DNA of 64,000 bases, taken from contig CANNBV010000002.1 in the NCBI GenBank assembly GCA_947502975.1, forward strand, positions 873,251 to 937,250. The letters run 5' to 3'. Positions 8,362 to 16,318 of this stretch are shown here, piece after piece. The notes under the pieces were generated by a model. The model made no database searches. It had not been told where the DNA came from and saw only the letters and a program-made list of their open reading frames with translations. Both the position numbers and the translations under genes were made by a program. The stretch is from an uncultured Flavobacteriaceae bacterium (GTDB lineage: Bacteria > Bacteroidota > Bacteroidia > Flavobacteriales > Flavobacteriaceae). The stretch's first letter is position 1. Each line of letters begins with the position of its first letter.

Positions 8362-8787
8362 TTAGAATCTAATATTCATTTCTATATCCTCAGAATTTAT
8401 TTCAAATTTTGCAGTAGCAAATTGTGGAGGTCCGTAACTCATTGGGTTATTGGACATACCATAAGATTCTTTAGGTATTCCATTATCTTCAAAATCCATA
8501 GCATTGTTTTCATTCTCATCGTGTAATGCCATAATTGCATAGGTTCCTGGTGTTACGTTTTCAAAAGTTACCGTAATTTTTCCGTCTACTATTTCACTTT
8601 TTGTGTTTTTTATTCCAGGGCCTCTCATAAATGTTTCAGAAGTATGAAGTGCTAATACAACGTTTCCCTTGTTGTTTGTAATATTGTCAATGCTCACGGT
8701 TATCGTCTTTCCGTTTTCTTCAGCTTGTGCATTGCTAAAATTTACTGTTAAAAATAATGCGATAAATAATGTTGTTAAAGTTTTCAT
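8362..8787 (-). CDS. DUF2141 secreted protein
   Basis: The 141-residue product has a signal peptide (MKTLTTLFIALFLTVNFSNAQA) and a single beta-sandwich DUF2141 domain. The family signature is visible as GNVVLALHTSETF, VTPGTYAIMALHDENENNAMDFEDNGIPKESYGMSNN and a final AKFEINSED. The acidic DENENNAMDFED loop looks like a calcium-binding or prealbumin-like loop (inference). A paralogue at 35588 shares the same layout, and both are preceded by the same 52-bp promoter module. The gene ends in a bidirectional terminator. Molecular role unknown. Confidence 0.9.
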   Translation of the reverse strand: MKTLTTLFIALFLTVNFSNAQAEENGKTITVSIDNITNNKGNVVLALHTSETFMRGPGIKNTKSEIVDGKITVTFENVTPGTYAIMALHDENENNAMDFEDNGIPKESYGMSNNPMSYGPPQFATAKFEINSEDIEMNIRF

Positions 8788-8825
8788 GATGTATGGTTTT
8801 AAGTGTTATTTATTATTAAACACTT

Positions 8826-8877
8826 CAAAGATGCGATACGCTTACAGCATTTTATAATTCGAGTTACCGAATTGTAA
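8826..8877 (-). promoter_or_regulatory. 52-bp promoter module, copy A (upstream of DUF2141 gene)
   Basis: Read on the minus strand, the module opens with TTACAATTCGGTA, has AAA at positions 26-28 and GTAAG at 33-37, and ends with CATCTTTG. The last TTTG occupies positions 49-52. The same spacing occurs at 29526-29577 and 35511-35562. The start codon lies 38 bp downstream. Confidence 0.65.
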
Positions 8878-8904
8878 TTTTTTAATGATGAACTGTTAAT
8901 CTTA

Positions 8905-8939
<35 letters not shown>

Positions 8940-8943
8940 GATA

Positions 8944-10275
8944 TTAAAGCAATCCTCTAGCTTTAATTTCCAAATACTTGTTAATGGTGTCCACTGTTAA
9001 ATTTTCAGGAGTAGTTAAAATAGAATAGATGCCAAACTTTTTAAGTTCATTAACTATTAAGCGCTTTTCAAAATCAAACTTTTCGGCTATCACTTTGTCA
9101 TAAACTTGTTGCACAGTTTCAGCTTTGTTATTGATGAGTTTATCAATTTCAGTATTCTTAAAAAAGATAACAACTAGTAAATGACTTTTAGCTATAGCTT
9201 TTAAATAAGGTAACTGTCTATTTAAACCATCTAAAGTTTCAAAATTGGTATACATCAATAATAAACTTCTATGTGTAACATGGCGTTTAATATTCCCATA
9301 GAGTTTTCCAAAATCACTTTCAAAATAATCTGTTTTTACATTATAAAGTGCTTCTAAAACCAATTGCATTTGTCCGCTTCTGCGTTCGGCAACTACTACA
9401 TTTTCTATTTTTTTTGAAAACGATAACATGCCGGCTTTATCATGTTTCTTTAAAACAATATTGCTAATAACCAAGGTAGCATTAATAGCATAATCTAATA
9501 AGCTTAAACCATCAAAAGGCATTTTCATGATGCGCCCTTTGTCAATAATGGAATATACGGGTTGCGATTTTTCGTCTTGAAATTGATTTACCATCAACTG
9601 ATTTCTCTTAGCTGTAGCTTTCCAGTTTATAGTGCGTAAATCATCACCTAAAACATAATCTTTAATTTGTTCAAACTCCATAGTATGCCCTAGGCGACGG
9701 ACTTTTTTAAGTCCAAAATCCATGGCGTTTTTATTGATGTTTAGTAGTTCAAACTTTTTAAGCTGCTTGAAACTAGGATACGTTGGCACCATAACTTCAT
9801 TTTCAAACATAAAGCGTTTTGCTACGAGTTTTATGGCAGAAGAGGCGTACACATTTAAAAACCCAAAATGATATTCACCACGTTCTTTAGGTGTTAAACG
9901 ATACGGAACGGTTTTTTCTTTTCGAGGATTTACTTTGTTTTTTATTTTGAAATCTCTTATTTGGAACTGCTCGGGTACCTCATCAATAATTTCTAAATAG
10001 GCAACAAAAGGATAGTTGTTTCTAATATTGATTTCAATTTGATTAGCATCACCATTTGAAAACTTATCGGGTACGATTCTTTTCCCTTCAATTTTTTGTT
10101 TCCCAATAAATACAATCAAAACATCTAATAAAAACAAACCTATTAAAATCAAAATGCATAACTGTGCAATGTTGAAGAGCAGCGGTATAAAGTAACTCAA
10201 AGCAAAGAGTACTACAATGCCAATGCCAGCATAAAAAAATCTTGGTTGTATGTAGAAAGGTTTAAAGAATTTCAA
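8944..10275 (-). CDS. DUF58 (vWA-like) protein of the MoxR operon
   Basis: The 443-residue product has two transmembrane helices near the N-terminus (about 9-50) and then a cytoplasmic DUF58 domain. The signature LGHTMEFEQIKDYVLGDDLRTINWKATAKRN lies around residues 190-220. The metal-site region of the vWA-like fold follows (YSIIDKGRIMKM, where canonical DxSxS is altered to DKGR). DUF58 proteins pair with MoxR AAA+ ATPases, which act as chaperones for assembly of envelope or metal-dependent complexes. It is the last gene of the SpoIIM-DUF4129-DUF4350-MoxR-DUF805 run. The loss of the DxSxS serines suggests it may not bind metal; I am less sure of that than of the family. Confidence 0.9.
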   Translation of the reverse strand: MKFFKPFYIQPRFFYAGIGIVVLFALSYFIPLLFNIAQLCILILIGLFLLDVLIVFIGKQKIEGKRIVPDKFSNGDANQIEINIRNNYPFVAYLEIIDEVPEQFQIRDFKIKNKVNPRKEKTVPYRLTPKERGEYHFGFLNVYASSAIKLVAKRFMFENEVMVPTYPSFKQLKKFELLNINKNAMDFGLKKVRRLGHTMEFEQIKDYVLGDDLRTINWKATAKRNQLMVNQFQDEKSQPVYSIIDKGRIMKMPFDGLSLLDYAINATLVISNIVLKKHDKAGMLSFSKKIENVVVAERRSGQMQLVLEALYNVKTDYFESDFGKLYGNIKRHVTHRSLLLMYTNFETLDGLNRQLPYLKAIAKSHLLVVIFFKNTEIDKLINNKAETVQQVYDKVIAEKFDFEKRLIVNELKKFGIYSILTTPENLTVDTINKYLEIKARGLL

Positions 10276-10292
10276 TTGACTTGTTTAGGTGT

Positions 10293-10679
10293 TTATTCGT
10301 TTAATTGTTTAGGTAATTCATCATCCATAAGTTTTCCAATATCATCGATTTCATTATCATGACCGATGCCTTTTGGGTTGTCTCCATATTCATTTGGACC
10401 AGGCTCGCTATCTGCAAAGATCATCCAAAATATATAGAATGGTATTATTTGATACCAACCGCTATTACCTCTATCATGACATCGTTTAGCTCCTTGAGCT
10501 AGCAAAATCCAAACTAGTGGGATTAGAATTATAAGCCTTAGTATTAGTGCTTGATCGATACTAATATATATCTGAGCTATTACATCTACAAGATTGATTA
10601 TTACAATATAAAATAAATATGTAAGACCATATTCTAATCTTCTAACCCTACCTTCAAATGAAAAAATATTTTTGAACAT
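10293..10679 (-). CDS. DUF805 membrane protein
   Basis: The 128-residue product opens with FSFEGRVRRLEYGLTYLFY, the typical F-x-G-R-x-x-R-x-E/x-YW start of DUF805. Three hydrophobic segments follow (about 16-34, 42-63 and 76-92), with AQGAKRCHDRGNSGWYQIIPF between the second and third and an acidic tail (PGPNEYGDNPKG). It sits between moxR (2-bp gap) and the DUF58 gene (17-bp gap), which are otherwise usually adjacent, so it looks inserted into the operon. Function unknown. Confidence 0.9.
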   Translation of the reverse strand: MFKNIFSFEGRVRRLEYGLTYLFYIVIINLVDVIAQIYISIDQALILRLIILIPLVWILLAQGAKRCHDRGNSGWYQIIPFYIFWMIFADSEPGPNEYGDNPKGIGHDNEIDDIGKLMDDELPKQLNE

Positions 10680-10681
10680 AT

Positions 10682-11758
10682 TTATCTAGGTATTTCCACA
10701 GTTTCAATAATCTGATTGATAATTTGCTTACTAGTGACCCCTTCCATTTCACGTTCTGGAGTTACAATAACTCTATGATGTAACACGGGTACAACAGCAC
10801 GTTTAATATCTTCTGGTGTTACAAAATCCCGTCCGTTCATTGCCGCAAAAGCTTTACTGGCTTTTAATACTGAAATTGAAGCTCTTGGTGATGCACCTAA
10901 ATATAAAAAGCGATTACTTCTTGTGGCTACAATTAATTCCGCAATGTATTTTAATAGATGTTTTTCAACAATAACTTGACTAACTAAACCTTGATAATTA
11001 ACAATTTGCTTCGCGGTTAAAAACGAAGTAATTTGTTCTGTTTTCTTATTTTCTTTCAACTCATGTTCTCTAGATAAAATTTCAATTTCTTCCTCTAAAT
11101 TTGGATAATCTACATCTATTTTAAATAAGAAACGATCTAATTGTGCTTCGGGTAAACGGTAGGTACCTTCTTGCTCTACTGGATTTTGGGTGGCTAAAAC
11201 CATAAACGGTGCATCCAGAATATACTTATGCCCATCAATAGTAATTTGTTGCTCTTCCATTACTTCAAATAAAGCAGCTTGGGTCTTAGCAGGCGCTCTG
11301 TTTATTTCATCAATCAATATCATATTTGAGAAAATAGGGCCTTTTTTAAACTCAAATTCAGAATCTTTCAAGTTGAACACCGAGGTTCCTAAAATATCAC
11401 TTGGCATCAAATCTGGAGTGAATTGAATACGACTGAAGTCTACACTCAACGATTTTGCTAATAGTTTGGCGGTAACCGTTTTGGCAACACCAGGCACACC
11501 TTCAATTAAAGAGTGTCCTTTTGACAAAAGCGAAGCAATAAGCATATCTACCATATCTTTTTGCCCAACGATAACTTTACCAACTTCAGCTCTAATTTTT
11601 GCAACACTTTGTTGGAGTTCTGATAAATCCAGTCTGTTTTTAAATTCTAAATCTTTGGATTCATCCTTTAAAGTACTATCGTCAATAGACGATACAACAT
11701 CTTGTTCTGGTTTTGGTAAAAATTCTTCGTGATTGTCTTGTTCTTTGTTTTCGTCCAT
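10682..11758 (-). CDS. MoxR-family AAA+ ATPase
   Basis: The 358-residue product has Walker A (EGVPGVAKT, about residue 90), Walker B (MILIDEINRA, about 150) and sensor 1 (FMVLATQNPVEQEGTYRLPEAQLDRF). These are the standard MoxR/AAA_3 motifs, followed by an AAA lid. The first 45 residues are acidic and poorly conserved. It probably powers remodelling of a client protein together with the vWA-like DUF58 partner. It is encoded 2 bp before the DUF4350 start region in a tightly packed operon. Confidence 0.95.
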   Translation of the reverse strand: MDENKEQDNHEEFLPKPEQDVVSSIDDSTLKDESKDLEFKNRLDLSELQQSVAKIRAEVGKVIVGQKDMVDMLIASLLSKGHSLIEGVPGVAKTVTAKLLAKSLSVDFSRIQFTPDLMPSDILGTSVFNLKDSEFEFKKGPIFSNMILIDEINRAPAKTQAALFEVMEEQQITIDGHKYILDAPFMVLATQNPVEQEGTYRLPEAQLDRFLFKIDVDYPNLEEEIEILSREHELKENKKTEQITSFLTAKQIVNYQGLVSQVIVEKHLLKYIAELIVATRSNRFLYLGASPRASISVLKASKAFAAMNGRDFVTPEDIKRAVVPVLHHRVIVTPEREMEGVTSKQIINQIIETVEIPR

Positions 11759-11760
11759 AA

Positions 11761-12966
11761 TTATTGTGAATAAAAAGCTTCTATAAATTTATTTATTTTG
11801 ATGAGACTTTCTTCAGAAAGTTCATCTTTAGTGCGTAGCCATTTAATATAATTGATTAATTGTGCCACATCTTCTTTTTTTCTGCCTGCTTTTCCTGCTA
11901 GTTTTTTAATAAAGACATCATCTAATACTGTAGTATCTATATTAAAGTCAGTTCTAACTTTTTCTAAAAAGTACGTTATTTTTTTCTCAATCAAATTTTT
12001 ATAGTCCTGCGTTTCGATATATAAATTCGATATTGTTTTCACAAAAGCCAAGCTAGTATTTTGCAAAGGTTTTATAATCTTTATAATGCGTTGTCTGCGT
12101 TTTGCATTAAAAATCATGAATAGGAAAAGGAAGATTAAAGCAGTGTACCAGGCCCATCTAAAAGATAATTGCTCTAAAAACCAACTCAAGTTAGATTCCT
12201 CTTCAGCATCACCATAAGCTGTTTGCCGTTTTGAATAGGAATCGAAATATACATCATCATCGGGTAAATACGAGAGTACACTTTCTACATAGCGATATCT
12301 GTCATCTTTTAAAATATGATAGTTTGTAAAGGCTTTTGGTTCGGTATGTAATAGAATTGTACCATCACCAAACGGAATTTTTATAAAGTTTACACGCTTT
12401 TTATCAGTTTCAGCGTAGCCTAAAATAGAATAATTGATACTGTCAAAAGCTGAAAAATAATAGTCACCCTCGTTTTTGTCAACTTGAATTGAGTTTAAAG
12501 ATTTATTATGAAACGATAAATCTGTAATACTGTCTTTCTTTGGATTATATTCAAAATCTACATCAACACCTAGCGTATCATGAAGTCGTTGCGCATAGTA
12601 ATAATCTGAGATAAAGAGTGTATTGCCATCATTAACAAATCCTAAAAGTTTATCCACTGAAAAGTCGGTGAGATAATCAGAATTTCCAATAATAATATAG
12701 TTGCCTTTTGCATGATGATCTCCATAACCAAACTCAGAATTTGCCGTAAGATAACTTGATGGTTGATGATAAACAGTTCTTAATTGATAGTCTTCAAAAA
12801 GTTTAGGAAGCTCTTTATAAAGTACACTAACACCATACGGTTTATTACTTTTTTCGTTGAAGGACTCTTCCCAGTCAATAGTTTTGGTGCGTCTTACTCC
12901 AAAAGTTAATGAAGCTACTATGATGAGTGTTATAATGACTAATATGACAGGTAAAAGCTTCTTCAT
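11761..12966 (-). CDS. DUF4350-type membrane protein of the MoxR operon
   Basis: The 401-residue product has an N-terminal transmembrane helix (residues 3-23) and a periplasmic domain resembling DUF4350. That domain contains NKPYGVSVLYKELPKLFEDY, NYIIIGNSDYLTDFSVDKLLGFVNDGNTLFISD and GDGTILLHTEPKAFTNYHIL. A second transmembrane helix (about 266-286, FRWAWYTALIFLFLFMIF) leads to a basic cytoplasmic tail with helical repeats. DUF4350 looks like a catalytically inactive glutamine-amidotransferase-like fold. The start overlaps the stop of the preceding gene by one base (TAATG), so translation is coupled. Confidence 0.85.
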   Translation of the reverse strand: MKKLLPVILVIITLIIVASLTFGVRRTKTIDWEESFNEKSNKPYGVSVLYKELPKLFEDYQLRTVYHQPSSYLTANSEFGYGDHHAKGNYIIIGNSDYLTDFSVDKLLGFVNDGNTLFISDYYYAQRLHDTLGVDVDFEYNPKKDSITDLSFHNKSLNSIQVDKNEGDYYFSAFDSINYSILGYAETDKKRVNFIKIPFGDGTILLHTEPKAFTNYHILKDDRYRYVESVLSYLPDDDVYFDSYSKRQTAYGDAEEESNLSWFLEQLSFRWAWYTALIFLFLFMIFNAKRRQRIIKIIKPLQNTSLAFVKTISNLYIETQDYKNLIEKKITYFLEKVRTDFNIDTTVLDDVFIKKLAGKAGRKKEDVAQLINYIKWLRTKDELSEESLIKINKFIEAFYSQ

Positions 12967-13691
12967 TATTTTACCTGATTTAATAGTGACTTAAAATTAT
13001 CTTTCGCTTTAGAATATTGCGATGCTTCTAAATTAAATTTACCATACCATATATAATTGTATAAATACGACACATACGAAAACCCTTTACTAAATGACTT
13101 TTCGTTAATTTCATTTAAATATTCGGCATTGGTTTTATCGTCTTCAAATTTTATATGATTTTTTAAACTCAAGGTTTTTAAAACGAGTAAATAATAATAG
13201 CGAATGGCGAGCCTGTAATCATGATCATTTTCCGCTTGTTTTATTAAAGCGAGAATATCGGCGTTTTCAATATTTTCTGCAGTAATATCTTCATAACGCT
13301 GAATAGATTTATTTTTACTTCTAGCGAATATACTAGTGCCGCCTTCATTAAGTAAAACATACGCTAAATATAACACGGCTATGGCTAAAACAATATAAAA
13401 TACAAATCCGAAAGGCCCAAGATTTATGGAGACCTCTTCAGAATTATTTCTCTCTTGAGTTCTCGTTTTTCCTTTTTCATAATCTTCATACTGACCAGAG
13501 CCCATTCTGGTTTTTTTTACTACTTTTTTTCCTTCATAATTATATTTATCACCAGAATAACGCTCTTTAAAGTCGGAGTCAAAAAGACGATATGTCTCTG
13601 GTTCTTGAGTAAATATTGTAGCAAAACATGATTGATGACTAAGTATCAAAAGCATTAAAATTAGAAAGATATGTAGAGGCTTTTGTTTCAT
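12966..13691 (-). CDS. DUF4129-containing membrane protein of the MoxR operon
   Basis: The 241-residue product has a signal peptide (LHIFLILMLLILSHQSCFA), a short charged periplasmic stretch and one transmembrane helix (about 95-115, GFVFYIVLAIAVLYLAYVLL). A C-terminal cytoplasmic DUF4129-like domain follows, with DYRLAIRYYYLLVLKTLSLKNHIKFEDDKTNAEYL. The start and stop codons overlap those of the neighbouring operon genes by one base each (TAATG), which suggests coupled translation. No enzyme signature is visible. Confidence 0.85.
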   Translation of the reverse strand: MKQKPLHIFLILMLLILSHQSCFATIFTQEPETYRLFDSDFKERYSGDKYNYEGKKVVKKTRMGSGQYEDYEKGKTRTQERNNSEEVSINLGPFGFVFYIVLAIAVLYLAYVLLNEGGTSIFARSKNKSIQRYEDITAENIENADILALIKQAENDHDYRLAIRYYYLLVLKTLSLKNHIKFEDDKTNAEYLNEINEKSFSKGFSYVSYLYNYIWYGKFNLEASQYSKAKDNFKSLLNQVK

Positions 13692-14674
13692 TAAGTAACG
13701 TTAGGAACTGGAATTTGGGTAATTTGTTTTTGAACTTTATACGGATAAATTAAATAGTAATAGCTTATGATACTTAAGGTAATTAATATGATGCCAACCG
13801 ATAACCAATTAGGCATAATATTAGAATATCTGGTGATAAACCCTTCTAAAAACCCAGCAGAAAATGTAAAAGGAAAAGTGCTTATTAAAATTTTAATCCC
13901 TGTTTTTGCACCTAGTTTAAAAGAGGTATATCTAGAATGTGTTGAAGGAAACAGAATACTAGCACCAAGAATTAAACCTGCAGCGCACTCAATTACAATG
14001 GCGAATATTTCCATGGCGCCATGTATCCAAATACCACGAACACTTTCCCAAAACACTTGTTTTTCGTAAAAAAAGTATTGGAAAGACCCCAGCATGATAC
14101 AGTTTTTAAACATAATATATAAGGTGCCGATGCCCAGAAACACACCAAAAACAAAAGCAATAATTCCAACTCTTAGATTATTGATGGTAATACCAATAAA
14201 ACTTCCCCAATTACTCCCGCTTTTGTATACAGCTACAGGATCTCCAGCTTCTATATTCTCAATAGTTTGATCTACATAGCTATCACCTACAACAGATCGT
14301 AAGAACTCTGCATTATTGGCGGCAGATATGGCTCCTATAAAGGTGAAAGCAAAAAAGATGATAAAGGCAACATATATAAATTTTCGGTATTGGTAACAAA
14401 TTAAAGGTACTTCGGTTTTCCAGAAACTAATAATCCTATTAGTGTCTTGCCGTTTGGTTTTATATATTTTTTGAAATGCCTTGGTTGCAAGCTGATTTAA
14501 ATATGTAATCACCTTACTTTTAGGGTAGTAGGTTTGGGCATATGCCAAATCGTTTACAAGTTGGATATAGTTTGAAGCAAGTTCATCTGGATCGTTTAAA
14601 TCATTATTAAGAATAGCAGTCTCAAAACTCAACCATTTTTCTTTATTTTGCTTAATAAATGCAACTTCTCTCAT
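13691..14674 (-). CDS. SpoIIM-family (stage II sporulation M-like) membrane protein
   Basis: The 327-residue product has a soluble helical N-terminus (1-95, MREVAFIKQNKEKW) followed by about six transmembrane helices. Visible segments include FIYVAFIIFFAFTFIGAISA, VGIIAFVFGVFLGIGTLYIMF, GIWIHGAMEIFAIVIECAAG and LSVGIILITLSIISYYYLI. IHGAMEIFAIVIECAAGL is the core SpoIIM motif. In non-sporulating Bacteroidetes this family heads MoxR/DUF58 operons, as here. Its start codon is only 24 bp from that of the divergent RDD gene, so the two promoters must reach into each other's coding sequence. Confidence 0.9.
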   Translation of the reverse strand: MREVAFIKQNKEKWLSFETAILNNDLNDPDELASNYIQLVNDLAYAQTYYPKSKVITYLNQLATKAFQKIYKTKRQDTNRIISFWKTEVPLICYQYRKFIYVAFIIFFAFTFIGAISAANNAEFLRSVVGDSYVDQTIENIEAGDPVAVYKSGSNWGSFIGITINNLRVGIIAFVFGVFLGIGTLYIMFKNCIMLGSFQYFFYEKQVFWESVRGIWIHGAMEIFAIVIECAAGLILGASILFPSTHSRYTSFKLGAKTGIKILISTFPFTFSAGFLEGFITRYSNIMPNWLSVGIILITLSIISYYYLIYPYKVQKQITQIPVPNVT

Positions 14675-14698
14675 ATACGAGATAAATTAAAATATAAA

Positions 14699-15418
14699 AT
14701 GTCAGAGTTACAAATTAACACGACGCAAAATGTAAAAATAAAGTTCAATGCTGCAGGAGTAGGTGAACGATTAGTTGCTTTTATCATAGATACAGCCATA
14801 AAAATTGGATATTTATTAATACTGAATAAAGTATTTGGTGTTTTTGAGGATATGGACCAATGGTCTCAAATAGGAATTAGCACTGTGTTGAGTTTTCCTG
14901 TAATGTTTTATACGTTAGCGTTAGAGACATTTTTGGACGGACAAACCCTTGGTAAAAAAGTACTAAAGATTAGAGTTGTAAAAATTGATGGATTTCAAGC
15001 TACATTTTCTGATTATGTGGTGCGTTGGTTTTTTAGAATTGTAGATGTATGGATGTTTGGCATTGGGTTTTTTGTTATTATTTTTAGTAAAAAGCTACAG
15101 CGATTAGGTGATATGGCTGCGGGTACAGGAGTAATTAGCTTAAAAGACAAAGTGAATATTAATCACACGATTTTGGAGCAATTGAAAACAGACTACAAGC
15201 CTACATATCCTAATGTGATAAAACTATCAGATAATGATGCACGTATCATAAAAGATACATTTACTAGAGCAAGAGCAGCTAAAGATTATGCGACACTCAT
15301 AAAATTGAGAAATAAATTAATTGAAGTCGTTGGTATTAAAGAAGTAAAACAACCTAACGATATTGAATTTATTGATGTGATTTTAAAAGATTATAATTTT
15401 TATACTCAAGATATGTAA
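14699..15418 (+). CDS. RDD-family membrane protein
   Basis: I chose the ATG giving MSELQINTTQNVKIKFN (239 residues). The longer frame would run 17 codons into the divergent SpoIIM gene and adds non-conserved sequence. The RDD domain covers about residues 20-150: GVGERLVAFIIDTAIKIGYLLI carries the R and D, then LETFLDGQTLGKKVLKIRVV and YVVRWFFRIVDVWMFGIGFFVIIF. A soluble tail of about 90 residues follows. RDD proteins are proposed small-molecule or ion transporters. Divergent from the MoxR operon, it is its regular neighbour in this group of bacteria (from memory). Confidence 0.9.
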   Translation: MSELQINTTQNVKIKFNAAGVGERLVAFIIDTAIKIGYLLILNKVFGVFEDMDQWSQIGISTVLSFPVMFYTLALETFLDGQTLGKKVLKIRVVKIDGFQATFSDYVVRWFFRIVDVWMFGIGFFVIIFSKKLQRLGDMAAGTGVISLKDKVNINHTILEQLKTDYKPTYPNVIKLSDNDARIIKDTFTRARAAKDYATLIKLRNKLIEVVGIKEVKQPNDIEFIDVILKDYNFYTQDM

Positions 15419-15421
15419 GCA

Positions 15422-15534
15422 GAGAACCGAATTTCACTTTTCGTGAAATTCGTGTGAATCGCTTATGCTGAGCGAAGTCGAAGTATCTGAGAGAACCAAG
15501 TTTTTTGAAAAAAAACTTGTGTGAATCGCTTATC
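15422..15534. repeat. Twin structured repeats with compensating hairpin stems
   Basis: Two units of 43-45 bp share the flanks GAGAACC and TGTGAATCGCTTAT. Between the flanks each holds a perfect 10-bp hairpin of different sequence. Unit 1 pairs CGAATTTCAC with GTGAAATTCG around a 5-nt loop; unit 2 pairs CAAGTTTTTT with AAAAAACTTG around a 3-nt loop. A GCTGAGCGAAGTCGAAG element separates the units. No reading frame explains them. Confidence 0.85.
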
Positions 15535-15604
15535 CCGCCGTAGGCGAGATCTCAAAGAATAAAAATTAACAAAAAAGGAAATTAGTTTAGTTAAATACTG
15601 ATGC

Positions 15605-15692
15605 TTGCAGATACATGCGTTAGGGATTGAGGCATTTGTTGAAGCTCCTCGCAGAGAGCGACTGCCGAAAGCCCGACCCGAAGGGGAACGCC
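15605..15692 (-). repeat. Dispersed flavobacterial repeat, copy 1
   Basis: On the plus strand it opens with a GCAGATACATGCGTTAGGGA end, holds an AAAGCCCGACCC core and ends with GGGAACGCC. The same blocks occur at 22182, 27759 and 39012. This copy is the shortest and directly precedes the TRIC-channel gene; a spurious 34-codon extension of that gene runs through it. Confidence 0.75.
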
Positions 15693-15706
15693 ATAAAAAA
15701 ACAACT

Positions 15707-16318
15707 ATGTTCTACACCATAGATATATTAGGAACGATAGCTTTTGCCATTTCTGGCGTATTAGTTGCATTTAATAAAAAAATGGACTTATTTGGTATAC
15801 TAATTATTGCTTTTGTAACTGCCGTTGGTGGTGGTACGCTTCGCGATTTATTAATTGGAAATACACCTGTGAGTTGGATGACAGATATGACGTATACTTA
15901 TGTGATTATGGGATCTGCCATTTTTGCAATCATCTTTAGAAGTAAAATAAATTATTTAAGAACGTCGTTGTTTTTATTTGATACTATTGGTATTGGTTTG
16001 TACACTGTAGTAGGCATTGAAAAGGGGTTGAATGCTGAATTACATCCTATAATATGTATTGCTTTAGGAACAATGACTGCCAGTTTTGGTGGTGTTATTC
16101 GAGATATTTTGTGTAATGAAATACCTGTGATTTTTAGAAAAGAGATTTATGCAACAGCTTGTATTTTAGGTGGTATTACTTATTTTATACTCAATGAATT
16201 TCTAATAAAAACCGAATTTGTTTTTATGATTTCTGGTTTGGTCGTGATTGTTTCTAGATTACTTGCGGTAAAGTTTAAAATTGCTTTACCCTCAATTTAC
16301 AGATCAAAAAATAACTAG
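15707..16318 (+). CDS. TRIC-type (UPF0126) trimeric intracellular cation channel
   Basis: The 203-residue product starts at MFYTIDILG. The in-frame upstream extension lies inside a dispersed repeat and is not real. Seven hydrophobic helices form two inverted UPF0126 repeats: ISGVLVAFNKKMDLFGILIIAFVTAVGGGTLRDLLIG and TVVGIEKGLNAELHPIICIALGTMTASFGGVIRDILC. The GGG-T-x-RD and GG-V-x-RD motifs are the family hallmark. Prokaryotic TRIC proteins conduct potassium-like cations; the native role here is unknown. The stop codon shares CTAG with the stop of the convergent sulfatase gene. Confidence 0.93.
   Translation: MFYTIDILGTIAFAISGVLVAFNKKMDLFGILIIAFVTAVGGGTLRDLLIGNTPVSWMTDMTYTYVIMGSAIFAIIFRSKINYLRTSLFLFDTIGIGLYTVVGIEKGLNAELHPIICIALGTMTASFGGVIRDILCNEIPVIFRKEIYATACILGGITYFILNEFLIKTEFVFMISGLVVIVSRLLAVKFKIALPSIYRSKNN

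Noticed and set aside
15605-15706. 34-codon N-terminal extension of the TRIC channel
   Set aside because: It lies inside a dispersed repeat and has no family similarity; MFYTIDILG is the normal start.
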